From positions 1-30,790 of IMG/VR virus record IMGVR_UViG_3300032053_000335: 30,790 nt of DNA; one strand, 5' to 3'. Below the pieces are notes generated by a model, which was given only the letters and a program-made list of their open reading frames with translations, was not told the origin of the DNA and did no database searches. The DNA comes from a virus. Below are positions 14,403-21,220 of the stretch, piece by piece. Position 1 is the first letter of the stretch. Every line of letters begins with the position of its first letter. A program made the translations under genes and the position numbers.

Positions 14403-14744
14403 ATGAGATTTTTTCTGGTTGCTACATTTATTTTTTTGTGCTTAACGTCTTTGGTCATGGCGAAGCCGTTCGTGGTGTGTGATCCCTATCCGGTAGCTAT
14501 GAGTCTGGATGGGTTTAGAATCCAGTTCGATGGTGGGGCGTGGGTAGATGTTCCATTGACCGTTAACCCGGATGGAACCAAGCAGATCCACTATGATTTG
14601 GGGCCTCTAAATCTCTCCACTGGGAACCATGTGGTTAAGGCGAAGGCTTACAATGTGTGGGGGGACAGCGACGAATCGCTCCCTTTCTCCTTTCCCGCTG
14701 GGAAGCCGGGGAGTCCCACTACCTTATTCTTATCCGCGCAGTAG
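14403..14744 (+). CDS. Exported small beta-sandwich protein
   Basis: A 113-residue protein that starts at ATG 14403 after AAGGAGG. Residues 1-20 are a clear Sec signal peptide: MRFF, a hydrophobic core LVATFIFLCLTSLV, then MA as a signal peptidase I site before KPFVV. There is no lipobox Cys at +1. The mature part has alternating beta strands, FRIQFDGGAWVDVPL and GNHVVKAKAYNVWGDSDES, resembling a fibronectin type III or Ig-like fold. It belongs to the end of the sugar operon and is followed by a terminator. A secreted protein within virion genes is unusual; possible roles are surface modification, superinfection exclusion or periplasmic function, none proven. Confidence 0.72.
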   Translation: MRFFLVATFIFLCLTSLVMAKPFVVCDPYPVAMSLDGFRIQFDGGAWVDVPLTVNPDGTKQIHYDLGPLNLSTGNHVVKAKAYNVWGDSDESLPFSFPAGKPGSPTTLFLSAQ

Positions 14745-14791
14745 AGATAGAGGTCAAGGAAAAGCCTGACAAAAGGCATGGAAGATGAAGA

Positions 14792-14816
14792 GGCCCTCGA
14801 AAGGGGGCCTTTTTTA
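14792..14816 (+). terminator. Intrinsic terminator closing the sugar cassette
   Basis: AGGCCCTC (14792-14799), a GAAA tetraloop, GGGGGCCT (14804-14811) and a T run: an eight-pair stem with one T-G pair capped by a stable GNRA loop. It lies 48 bases after the exported protein gene and bounds the cassette on its right. The region 14817-14915 is pyrimidine-rich and contains no clear promoter that I can name, although downstream genes need one. Confidence 0.88.
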
Positions 14817-14915
14817 TTTTCCCCCTTAAGTTACTCCTTCCATAAGGGTTATGGTTTTTACCCACTATTCCCCCCTTGCTCTCCCTCTCTATAGGATTAA
14901 TCCGTGAGGTGTTAT

Positions 14916-15140
14916 ATGCCTTGGACAAGCGCGGAAGCGGTTATGCATACGAAAAAGGCTTCGTCTCCTAAGAAGAAACAGGTTTGGTCGGAAGTTGCGA
15001 ATAAACAACTGGACAAGTCTGGGGATGATGCATCAGCCGTTCGAGTGGCTAATTACGTGGTCAAAGGGATGGGCAAAGGGAAGAAGAAGCTCCTCTCTTC
15101 CAAGAAATCCTGCGGCTCGAAGAGCTGCTCAAAGAGGTGA
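14916..15140 (+). CDS. Small basic phage protein (DUF7218/ChaB-like)
   Basis: A 74-residue, strongly basic protein. ATG 14916 follows GAGGTG; an in-frame GTG at 14904 is an alternative. It matches a widespread class of short phage proteins that begin MPW, contain a HTKKA...PKKKQVWSEVAN helix (10-28) and then GDDASAVRVANYVVKG (36-51), ending in Lys/Ser/Cys-rich sequence. The class is known from gene neighbourhood around head genes, but its biochemical role is not established to my knowledge. The C-terminal CGSKSC could bind metal or form a disulphide. Confidence 0.7.
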   Translation: MPWTSAEAVMHTKKASSPKKKQVWSEVANKQLDKSGDDASAVRVANYVVKGMGKGKKKLLSSKKSCGSKSCSKR

Positions 15141-15143
15141 CTC

Positions 15144-15503
15144 ATGGGTGGAATGATTCCGTTTCCTCCTGCACAGCAGGGGGGTGGACCTGGACCACAG
15201 AACTTTGATCCGGGGGCAGCCATGGCTGGCTCTGGGCCTGACCAATTAGCTCAGATGCAACAACAGTCTCAAATGGAGCAGAGCGCGGGGATGTTGGAAA
15301 ATTTGAAGGATCTTAGCGCTGGGTTGACTCAGGCTCAAGATTTTGTGACGACTATCGCCAGCCAGTATCCGGGGGCAGCTCAATATGCCAGGACAGTTAT
15401 TGAGGCTCTGGACGTGGCAAATAAGGGGATCGTGGATCTTCTAACGGCTGTGATCAGCCAATCGAATGTTCCGGAGCCCATGGCTCCCAAATATTTGGGA
15501 TGA
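15144..15503 (+). CDS. Hypothetical Gln/Gly-rich virion-region protein
   Basis: A 119-residue protein that starts at ATG 15144 after GAGGTGA, four bases after the previous stop. The N-terminal half is disordered and Pro/Gly/Gln-rich (PPAQQGGGPGPQNFDPG; LAQMQQQSQMEQ). The C-terminal half is a helical bundle (MLENLKDLSAGLTQAQDFVT; ARTVIEALDVANKGIVDLL). It resembles short head-assembly accessory proteins in length and composition, but no family is recognised. Its location before the scaffold and capsid genes supports a head role. Confidence 0.6.
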   Translation: MGGMIPFPPAQQGGGPGPQNFDPGAAMAGSGPDQLAQMQQQSQMEQSAGMLENLKDLSAGLTQAQDFVTTIASQYPGAAQYARTVIEALDVANKGIVDLLTAVISQSNVPEPMAPKYLG

Positions 15504-15504
15504 T

Positions 15505-15726
15505 ATGCACGAACATAAGGAATGCGATCACGTCTTTGAGTTCTGTCAGCACTGCGACGTGGTTTATTGCGAGAAGTGTACGGGGGAGTGGAAGAAGGAA
15601 ATGGTATGGAAGCCTTTATTGCCTGACCCAATTAGGCCGGTAATGATTGATAGGGGGGCGATAAAGGACTTCAGGGAATATCCAGTCATTTCGAGCGGAC
15701 ATATCTGCCCGAGGGCTGGAAGTTAG
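15505..15726 (+). CDS. Small zinc-binding protein
   Basis: A 73-residue protein; ATG 15505 begins one base after the preceding stop, so translation is probably by reinitiation. The N-terminus contains MHEHKECDHVFEFCQHCDVV followed by CEKC, giving Cys7, Cys14, Cys17, Cys22 and Cys25 with nearby His, a likely zinc finger of about 20 residues. The remainder, WKPLLPDPIRPVM onward, is short and unstructured. It ends 140 bases before the scaffold-like gene. It could bind nucleic acid or a virion protein; the sequence does not say which. Confidence 0.6.
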   Translation: MHEHKECDHVFEFCQHCDVVYCEKCTGEWKKEMVWKPLLPDPIRPVMIDRGAIKDFREYPVISSGHICPRAGS

Positions 15727-15728
15727 TT

Positions 15729-15833
15729 GCCCACTCCCCCCGTGGGCGGGGGCCAATAAATGGAGGTTCCCATCCCTTCCTCCAGGGCCCCCACTATTTT
15801 TCCCGGTGGGGACACCGGAAGCCCGTCTGGCCC
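15729..15833 (+). other. Structured gene-free leader with hairpins
   Basis: The 140 bases before the scaffold-like gene hold no gene but can fold. GCCCAC (15729-15734) pairs with GTGGGC (15742-15747), and CCCCAC (15789-15794) pairs with GTGGGG (15806-15811). GGGG (15808-15811) could instead pair with CCCC (15830-15833). The last is followed by only four T, so a weak terminator or an mRNA stability structure is possible. Confidence 0.3.
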
Positions 15834-15866
15834 CGTTTTGTGGGAGGACGTTAAACCGGAGTAAGT

Positions 15867-16751
15867 ATGCCTATTAAGAAAGAAGTAGTTGATTGGCTTA
15901 AGAGCCTGCCCCTTGGAGATGATGCAAGGAAAGCTCTGGAAGCGGATCTGGAAAAGAAAGAAGTCCAGGACGCAGTTGGAAAGTCCGTTATGGCTACCGC
16001 TGATTACAGCAGGGCCATGGACAAACTGAGAGATCAAGAGACGGAAATGAAGCGGGTGTCCGACGAGGCCATTTTTAAGGCCAACAATCTGCTTCAACAA
16101 AATGTAACCTGGCGCAATAAGAACGAAGTGACGGTCAGGGCCGCTATTGATGACGCGCAAAAGAAAGGATATGTCTTGCAGACGCTTCAGACAAAGTTAC
16201 AAGCATTGGCTGAGCAAGGGTTGATAGATCCGAGGGAGTTTGACATAACGGCTCCCGTGGCTCCAGCTTCTACCCCTGTTCCTCTGAAGAAGTTCATGAC
16301 GGAGGAAGATATATCTGAGAGGCTTCAGAAGAAAGAAATGGAATTCGCGTTTGCCATGGCCAACTTCGAGGATATTGCGGATCAGCATAAAAGGTTGTTT
16401 AACCAGCCCTTGAAGAGAACCGAATTGGTCCAGGAGATGCTTCAAAAGGGTCAGAGCCTTGAGGATGTTTGGAAGGCCAAATACAAGGTTGATGACCGGC
16501 TAAAAGAAATAGATGAGGCCGTTATCACTGACCGGATTAAGAAGGCTGTTGAGGAAGAGAGGACCGCTATCCTATCTTCTCGGGCAGCGTCTCCGGGTGG
16601 AGGGCCATCCCCTTCTCTGGGCGAGGATCATATCGTCAATATTTTAAAACCTGTCCGCTCCGCTGGGATGAGCGAGGGTGTGCGGGCTGCAGTTGACAGT
16701 TACAATCGTGGAGAATTTCGAACCAATGAAACCCAACCCCCTAAGGTGTGA
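15867..16751 (+). CDS. Putative scaffolding protein
   Basis: A 294-residue, highly charged and helical protein immediately before the capsid gene, the classical place of the internal scaffold that guides procapsid assembly. Long helices are evident: ARKALEADLEKKEVQDAV, ATADYSRAMDKLRDQETEMK, and a coiled region around 140-225 (DISERLQKKEMEFAFAMANF). The C-terminus is Pro/Gly-rich then positively charged, as in scaffolds that contact the capsid. ATG 15867 follows GGAG. It has no protease motif. Identification is from composition, length and gene order; no family signature was recognised with certainty. Confidence 0.7.
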   Translation: MPIKKEVVDWLKSLPLGDDARKALEADLEKKEVQDAVGKSVMATADYSRAMDKLRDQETEMKRVSDEAIFKANNLLQQNVTWRNKNEVTVRAAIDDAQKKGYVLQTLQTKLQALAEQGLIDPREFDITAPVAPASTPVPLKKFMTEEDISERLQKKEMEFAFAMANFEDIADQHKRLFNQPLKRTELVQEMLQKGQSLEDVWKAKYKVDDRLKEIDEAVITDRIKKAVEEERTAILSSRAASPGGGPSPSLGEDHIVNILKPVRSAGMSEGVRAAVDSYNRGEFRTNETQPPKV

Positions 16752-16789
16752 CCATCGGGTCAGCCTTTCGGGAAGACTAGGAGTCTAAA

Positions 16790-17905
16790 ATGGCTGACCC
16801 TTTAATTCAGGAACTCGAAGCAACAACCAAGTTTTATCTGTGGCCGAAAGCGGTTACGGACAACTTTTTCCGTGGTGCTCCTCTCCAGGCGCATATGCGG
16901 CAGAAGTGTTTAACGACCTTCCCCGGTGGCCTTGACATGCGGTTCTCCTTCATCTACGCTCCCCTGATTGGTGGAGCCTATATGCAGGGCGCGAACTTCA
17001 ACATCACCAAGCCCGCCACCATCACTTCCGCCGTGTTTGATCCAAAGTTTTATGAGATCAATATCACGGAATACCTAGAGCAGATCCGGGTGCAGAACGT
17101 TGGACCCGAAGCCTCCTTCTCCTTGATCGAGAATGATTTGAACAACGCGATGTCCACCATCTCGGCTATCATGGCGATTGCCATGGCTCGGGACGGGCAG
17201 ACCGCTGCCAGGATCGCCCAGATCAATGGTTGGACGGAAGCCTATAACGATGGAATCACTCCCTCGTGGGATGGCAACGTCTACGCCACTTATGGGAAGC
17301 AGCTCAGGAACGGCGCCATCGGTAACACCTTGAACTCCATTCCTCGCTGGTGCGGCGATGCGGCTGGCAACCCGGCCCCCATCACCTACCAGATCTTGGA
17401 AGAGACCTACCAGGATTGTTGCAGGGCAAACGTGGAGCCCGATCTTGGGTTCTGCAACAAGAGACTGTTTGCCGGAATCAAGAACCGGATTCAGCCCCAG
17501 CAACGGTTCGCTCAGGAGAAAGATCCCGTGTGGGGCGTCACTGGCATGAAGATGAACAATGCCTTGCTCATGAAGGATGACTACTCTCCGTCGCTTGCCT
17601 ACGGCCAGAATCACGCGATTCTGGGGAACTACCTGACCGGAGCGTTTGCGGTTCCAGTTGGAGTGGATACTCAATCCAACCTGCCTGCTGCCCAAACAAA
17701 CGTGACGGTTGGAGAGGTCTTCGTGTGGTGCAACACCGACAAGTGGCTCTATTTCGTGGCCAAGGATCCTCTCTTTGCCTTTGGTTTCACTGGCTTCAAG
17801 CCGGGTCAAGACAACACCCGGGTGAGCGGTCAAGTGCTGGCCATGGCCAACATGCAGAACAGGTCTCCCTGGTCTGGAAAGCAACTTTATGGACTGAGCG
17901 CCTAG
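16790..17905 (+). CDS. Putative major capsid protein
   Basis: A 371-residue protein following the scaffold candidate, with AGGAG before ATG 16790. The layout suits an HK97-fold capsid subunit. It has a helical N-terminus (ELEATTKFYLWPKAVTDNFF), an E-loop-like stretch with FPGGLDMRFSFIYAPLIGGA (44-63) and ENDLNNAMSTISAIMAIAMA (113-132), the long spine helix. A glycine/aromatic-rich beta segment follows near the end (TGAFAVPVGVDTQ; NTDKWLYFVAKDPLFAFGF). The compositional signs of high expression fit: few rare codons and a C-rich codon third position. The C-terminus MANMQNRSPWSGKQLYGLSA is intact. Sequence alone cannot prove the fold. Confidence 0.78.
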   Translation: MADPLIQELEATTKFYLWPKAVTDNFFRGAPLQAHMRQKCLTTFPGGLDMRFSFIYAPLIGGAYMQGANFNITKPATITSAVFDPKFYEINITEYLEQIRVQNVGPEASFSLIENDLNNAMSTISAIMAIAMARDGQTAARIAQINGWTEAYNDGITPSWDGNVYATYGKQLRNGAIGNTLNSIPRWCGDAAGNPAPITYQILEETYQDCCRANVEPDLGFCNKRLFAGIKNRIQPQQRFAQEKDPVWGVTGMKMNNALLMKDDYSPSLAYGQNHAILGNYLTGAFAVPVGVDTQSNLPAAQTNVTVGEVFVWCNTDKWLYFVAKDPLFAFGFTGFKPGQDNTRVSGQVLAMANMQNRSPWSGKQLYGLSA

Positions 17906-17935
17906 TTTCAAGCGTCACCGCAGTAATTAGGCAAA

Positions 17936-17957
17936 AGGGGTCTCAAATGAGGCCCCT
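17936..17957 (+). other. Hairpin between capsid and next gene
   Basis: AGGGGTCTC pairs with GAGGCCCCT around the loop AAAT, nine pairs with one T-G. No T-run follows, so it is not a standard terminator. Its place 30 bases after the capsid gene suggests an mRNA-stabilising or processing element that raises capsid message over downstream genes. Confidence 0.5.
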
Positions 17958-18007
17958 AAGTCCAATCGATATTTAGCTGCAACTCTCAATAAAGGAGGTG
18001 GCTTTTA

Positions 18008-18598
18008 ATGCCAACCAACTATGGGTCTCAAAACGTGCGGGTAGCCACGGGATTGCTTAACACAGTCGATGATGACTATCCCGGTGGAGGTACCTTATCT
18101 CCGGGGTTTGCCCCCGCGCAGTTAGGGCAGAGGGTAATCCTCGGTATCAATGAAGTGAAGTACTCCGCCGCAGTCGGCGTCCTTTATGAAGGGACATATC
18201 AATATGTCCGGACATTTTCGGGCGACTTCTCAGGTGGATTGAACGTTCGTCCCGCTCGCGGGCTGGAAGCATTTTGGCGAGATCGGACCAATTACATCGT
18301 GACGACCTCAGACTTGTATGGCAACGAGCTGGCGGGGATCTTCATCAACGCCATCGGGAATGCTCACTACGGGTTCATTCAAGCCATCCAGGGTGGAAGG
18401 GTCACTATCCAGACCTCCAACGCTGGTGGGGTCAGGAATGACATCGCGTTTGTCAATCAAGCTGCTGGAACGGGTGTTGCCACATCGGCTACGATAGCCG
18501 CCATCACCGCTCCTCAGTTGGCTCTCAAGTTCGGAAAGCTCCAGGCGGCTCCTGCTGGTGGTCTGGTCTTGGTTGCCTTGGATACTCAAACCGTCTAA
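18008..18598 (+). CDS. Hypothetical virion protein, decoration candidate
   Basis: A 196-residue protein that starts at ATG 18008 after AAAGGAGG. It is almost all beta and turn: GQRVILGINEVKYSAAVG, GTYQYVRTFSGDFSGGLNV, then an Ala/Thr-rich beta tail (AGTGVATSATIAAITAPQLA). It has no signal, membrane helix or catalytic motif. Position directly after the capsid gene, beta-rich composition and size fit a head decoration or stabilisation protein, but no family was recognised. The two small proteins that follow may share its role. Confidence 0.6.
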   Translation: MPTNYGSQNVRVATGLLNTVDDDYPGGGTLSPGFAPAQLGQRVILGINEVKYSAAVGVLYEGTYQYVRTFSGDFSGGLNVRPARGLEAFWRDRTNYIVTTSDLYGNELAGIFINAIGNAHYGFIQAIQGGRVTIQTSNAGGVRNDIAFVNQAAGTGVATSATIAAITAPQLALKFGKLQAAPAGGLVLVALDTQTV

Positions 18599-18611
18599 AG
18601 GAGGTAGCCTA

Positions 18612-18947
18612 ATGGCTATTACAGTTGCTGTAAAAGTCCTTGATGGCTACCCCCAAAGTGTTGGTGCCAAGATCGAGTCAATTGCAAAGTTGACTCTTTC
18701 TGGCACCTATACATTCGGAGGGTTTCATGTCGAGGCGGTTTCGTTCGGAATGCAATACGTTGAACACATGAGTGTCAGCGTGGAGCAGAGGAATTATGTA
18801 GAGTTTGGCAACTGGCAACCGGACACCATGGTGCCAGCGGCTGGTGGCCAATACATAATTCTTCAGAATGTTGCTGATGGGTCGGAAGTAACCACTGGTC
18901 AGGACTTGACTGGGGACATCTATGTTGTCCATGTTCGTGGATTCTAA
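18612..18947 (+). CDS. Hypothetical beta-rich protein, tandem paralog 1
   Basis: A 111-residue protein that starts at ATG 18612 after AAAGGAGG; upstream codons of the longer open frame overlap the previous gene and are not used. The segment VKVLDGYPQSVGAKIES, followed by LTLSGTYTFGGFHVEAVSFG, is matched by the next gene (DGYPQSEGA; ASYTTGGITLQALQFG), so the two arose by tandem duplication. The ending DLTGDIYVVHVRGF aligns with DLSAEHFVIYAIGL. Beta-rich, without catalytic motifs; probably a small virion protein, decoration or spike, by position. Confidence 0.65.
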   Translation: MAITVAVKVLDGYPQSVGAKIESIAKLTLSGTYTFGGFHVEAVSFGMQYVEHMSVSVEQRNYVEFGNWQPDTMVPAAGGQYIILQNVADGSEVTTGQDLTGDIYVVHVRGF

Positions 18948-18958
18948 CTGGAGGCGGA

Positions 18959-19273
18959 ATGAGTATAAAAACTTTTGATGGGTATCCTCAAAGCGAGGGC
19001 GCGAGGACGGTGGTTGTGGCTGATGTAACCGGCCCCGCTTCCTATACCACTGGTGGGATAACTCTTCAAGCTCTGCAGTTCGGACTGAGCTATTTCGATT
19101 ATGTGGGGTTCGCCATGTCCGTAAGTGGGCTGTATATGGCTATTTTTATCCCCACGGCTGCTCTTTCCAGACCAACTGGCCTGCTTAGGATTTATACGAT
19201 GGCCGCTGGGGAGGTTCCTGCCTTGACCGATCTCAGCGCTGAGCACTTTGTAATCTATGCAATTGGACTGTAA
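18959..19273 (+). CDS. Hypothetical beta-rich protein, tandem paralog 2
   Basis: A 104-residue protein that starts at ATG 18959 after GGAGG. It is a diverged copy of the preceding protein: shared FDGYPQSEGA near residue 5, GITLQALQFGLSYFDYVGF in the middle and the ending DLSAEHFVIYAIGL. Identity outside these blocks is low, so the copies are old or under different selection, which argues for distinct functions. No enzymatic motif or export signal is seen. Likely a virion surface or neck component. Confidence 0.63.
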   Translation: MSIKTFDGYPQSEGARTVVVADVTGPASYTTGGITLQALQFGLSYFDYVGFAMSVSGLYMAIFIPTAALSRPTGLLRIYTMAAGEVPALTDLSAEHFVIYAIGL

Positions 19274-19282
19274 AGGGAGCCT

Positions 19283-20233
19283 ATGTTCTATGAAGAGGCA
19301 GTTGCGGAACTGAACTCGTTCGTAGGTGAGTTAGGCCCAGCAATCGCCCGCAACCTCGTTAACAGAGCGTGGCGGGACATTCTCGACTCTCGAAGGTGGA
19401 CATTTCTCAAGGCGGAAATAGCTCTCTATACTCCCGCCTTGATTAATGCTGGCGGAATCACCGCTACTCAGAACAGCGCGGCAATAGTTGGCGATGCAAC
19501 TGCGGCGGCTGCTTGGGTCGCGGTGGGAGCCACCACCCTCAAGAAGCGGCAATGGAGAATTGGGCTTGGCCCTCTCTACAATATCTCGGACTTCAATGGG
19601 GTTAACACGCTTACCCTGGAGAATGCTTTTGGAGAGCCGTCGGTCGCTGGGTCCGGTTATCAGATCCAGCAATTCTACTATGAGGCGCCAGCTGACTTCC
19701 TCAGATGGGAGAGTGTTGTAGATCCAATCTCAGCGTACTCTTTCATCCTGGACTGGACGAAGGAGGAGTTGGACCGGGCGGATCCTCAAAGAGGCTCCCA
19801 GACCCTTCCTCATCGAATGGTTAGTTATCGGTTGCACCCCGTGACCAAACTATACTTGTTCGAGATGTGGCCGACCCCATCATCCGCCTGGAGGTATCCA
19901 GCTCTCTACCAGAAGAAAGGGGTGGACCTGGATGACGGAGACGAGCTTCCTCTCTCCATCCCCTCCGGCCTGGTCCTAACTCGCTCCCGATACCATGCCT
20001 ACGAGTGGGCGGAAGCCAACAAGTCACGGCATGACAAGTTGAAGGGCGTGAATTGGCTCAATCTCAGGTCAGATGTTAATAAGGAGTATCAGGGGCTGAT
20101 GAACGATTCCAAGCGGCAGGATGAGGAGATCTTTATCCAGAATTATGGAAAGAATTACCTCTACCCGGCGTTTGGGATGAACACATTTGGGGCCAATTAT
20201 TGGCAAAGTCATGCCCCGATCATGGGGTATTAG
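19283..20233 (+). CDS. Putative head-tail connector (neck) protein
   Basis: A 316-residue protein that starts at ATG 19283 after AGGGAG. Its N-terminal block, AIARNLVNRAWRDILDSRRW, followed by an Ala/Thr/Val-rich beta hairpin region (GITATQNSAAIVGDATAAAA), recurs in neck or adaptor proteins of uncultured tailed phages. The middle has aromatic beta strands (FRM-like, KLYLFEMWPTPSSAWRYP) and the C-terminus is a helical Lys/Asp-rich tail plus a Gly/Tyr/Asn-rich end. Such proteins bridge portal and tail. Position after head genes supports the call. It could instead be a tail adaptor or gp4-like protein; sequence-level proof is lacking. Confidence 0.6.
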   Translation: MFYEEAVAELNSFVGELGPAIARNLVNRAWRDILDSRRWTFLKAEIALYTPALINAGGITATQNSAAIVGDATAAAAWVAVGATTLKKRQWRIGLGPLYNISDFNGVNTLTLENAFGEPSVAGSGYQIQQFYYEAPADFLRWESVVDPISAYSFILDWTKEELDRADPQRGSQTLPHRMVSYRLHPVTKLYLFEMWPTPSSAWRYPALYQKKGVDLDDGDELPLSIPSGLVLTRSRYHAYEWAEANKSRHDKLKGVNWLNLRSDVNKEYQGLMNDSKRQDEEIFIQNYGKNYLYPAFGMNTFGANYWQSHAPIMGY

Positions 20234-20241
20234 GAGGAAAT

Positions 20242-20514
20242 ATGATGAATCTACCTGGAGGGATATCGATTGGCGATTCAACCAAGCCCAAGGTGTGGGA
20301 GGGTGGAGGTGTAAGGGATGAGCCTCTTCCCAGGGGTAAATTTTCAAAACAAGCCCCTTCTGGGCCTCCCCCCGCTCCTAAGAGTCCAAGTCCTGAAGTG
20401 TCGAGCAGGGGTGCCCCCCGTGCGGAACCACCGGGATTGAAAGGACTGCTGGGGAAGTTTCAAAAAGCGGGCATGGCAAAAAAGATCGCCAGAGGGTCCT
20501 ATAAGAGAGGTTAA
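20242..20514 (+). CDS. Hypothetical Pro-rich basic small protein
   Basis: A 90-residue protein that starts at ATG 20242 (second ATG at 20245) after AGGAGG. The N-terminal part is Pro/Gly/Ser-rich and probably unstructured (APSGPPPAPKSPSPEVSS); the C-terminus is a short basic helix, LKGLLGKFQKAGMAKKIARG. There is no family match. The next gene begins two bases after its stop. Together with the following two small proteins it forms a block of charged, low-complexity proteins between the neck and fibre genes; such proteins may be ejected internal or tail-accessory proteins. Confidence 0.6.
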   Translation: MMNLPGGISIGDSTKPKVWEGGGVRDEPLPRGKFSKQAPSGPPPAPKSPSPEVSSRGAPRAEPPGLKGLLGKFQKAGMAKKIARGSYKRG

Positions 20515-20515
20515 A

Positions 20516-20899
20516 ATGTCGAACCTTTTCCAGCAATATAAGGACGCGGCCACTATCCCGCCTGAGACCAAGGCGGCGATTGATGAGAAGAAGCGGATAA
20601 AAAAAGAGGCATTGGGGGAGGAAGCCGAGCCAATTTCAGAGCCTCTGAAACCCACGCCTCTGAAACCCAAGCCGAAAATCGAAACGGCCGAGGAAGATGA
20701 CAAGCCTTATGAATCCACGGGGATGAAAGCAATCGATAGAGTCAGGGGACTTTTCAGAACCAGGTCTAAAGACATTGAAAAATCCATGGGAACCAGGTAT
20801 TCTAAGGACGTGGGGAAATTGCCTTCTGGGTGGTCCGCTGACCAGCTTGATATTATCATGGCCAACAAGAGGCATAGTAAGAGAAGTTCCAAACAATAG
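20516..20899 (+). CDS. Hypothetical charged protein, 127 residues
   Basis: It starts at ATG 20516, two bases after the previous stop, with AGAGAGG as RBS. The sequence alternates acidic and basic stretches and is Pro/Lys-rich, with duplicated LKPTPLKPKPK, and ends in a basic region (MANKRHSKRSSKQ). A short helix, GMKAIDRVRGLFRTRS, lies near 69-84. No family is recognised and no membrane segment is seen. Its composition suggests an intrinsically disordered virion or assembly protein. Confidence 0.6.
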   Translation: MSNLFQQYKDAATIPPETKAAIDEKKRIKKEALGEEAEPISEPLKPTPLKPKPKIETAEEDDKPYESTGMKAIDRVRGLFRTRSKDIEKSMGTRYSKDVGKLPSGWSADQLDIIMANKRHSKRSSKQ

Positions 20900-20908
20900 G
20901 AGGATATC

Positions 20909-21193
20909 ATGCAAATAGACAGTCCGATGAAACCAATCGCCAAGTTCCCTGGGGACCAGGATGGTCCTGGGGTCTATGGTGACAACCCCCATCTGGGGCC
21001 GCCCCAGGATGGAGAGCCCAAGTTCAAGTTTTTCGAGAAGATCGACACTCCTCCCTCCCATGAGCTGGATACCCCTTTCAACATGGGGAATGGAAAACTG
21101 GGAGAAAAGGCTGGAGTGGATCCGACTGGTGGAGAGGCCCCTAGGGGTTCCGCTGGCTGGGACAGCCCCATGACTCCGTTAAAAAAACTGTAA
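20909..21193 (+). CDS. Hypothetical Gly/Pro/Asp-rich protein, 94 residues
   Basis: It starts at ATG 20909 after AGGAGG. The sequence is rich in Pro, Gly and Asp (GDQDGPGVYGDNPHLGPPQD; DPTGGEAPRGSAGW) and carries few hydrophobic clusters, so it is probably disordered. It has no signal peptide, metal site or known domain. It completes the trio of small proteins before the fibre gene and is followed by a 27-base gap. Confidence 0.55.
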   Translation: MQIDSPMKPIAKFPGDQDGPGVYGDNPHLGPPQDGEPKFKFFEKIDTPPSHELDTPFNMGNGKLGEKAGVDPTGGEAPRGSAGWDSPMTPLKKL

Positions 21194-21220
21194 CCTTTTA
21201 TTAACAGTCTGAGGTGATCA

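Noticed and set aside
14817-14915. Promoter for the head genes after the cassette terminator
   Set aside because: No -35/-10 pair with acceptable match and spacing was found, although a promoter is expected somewhere.
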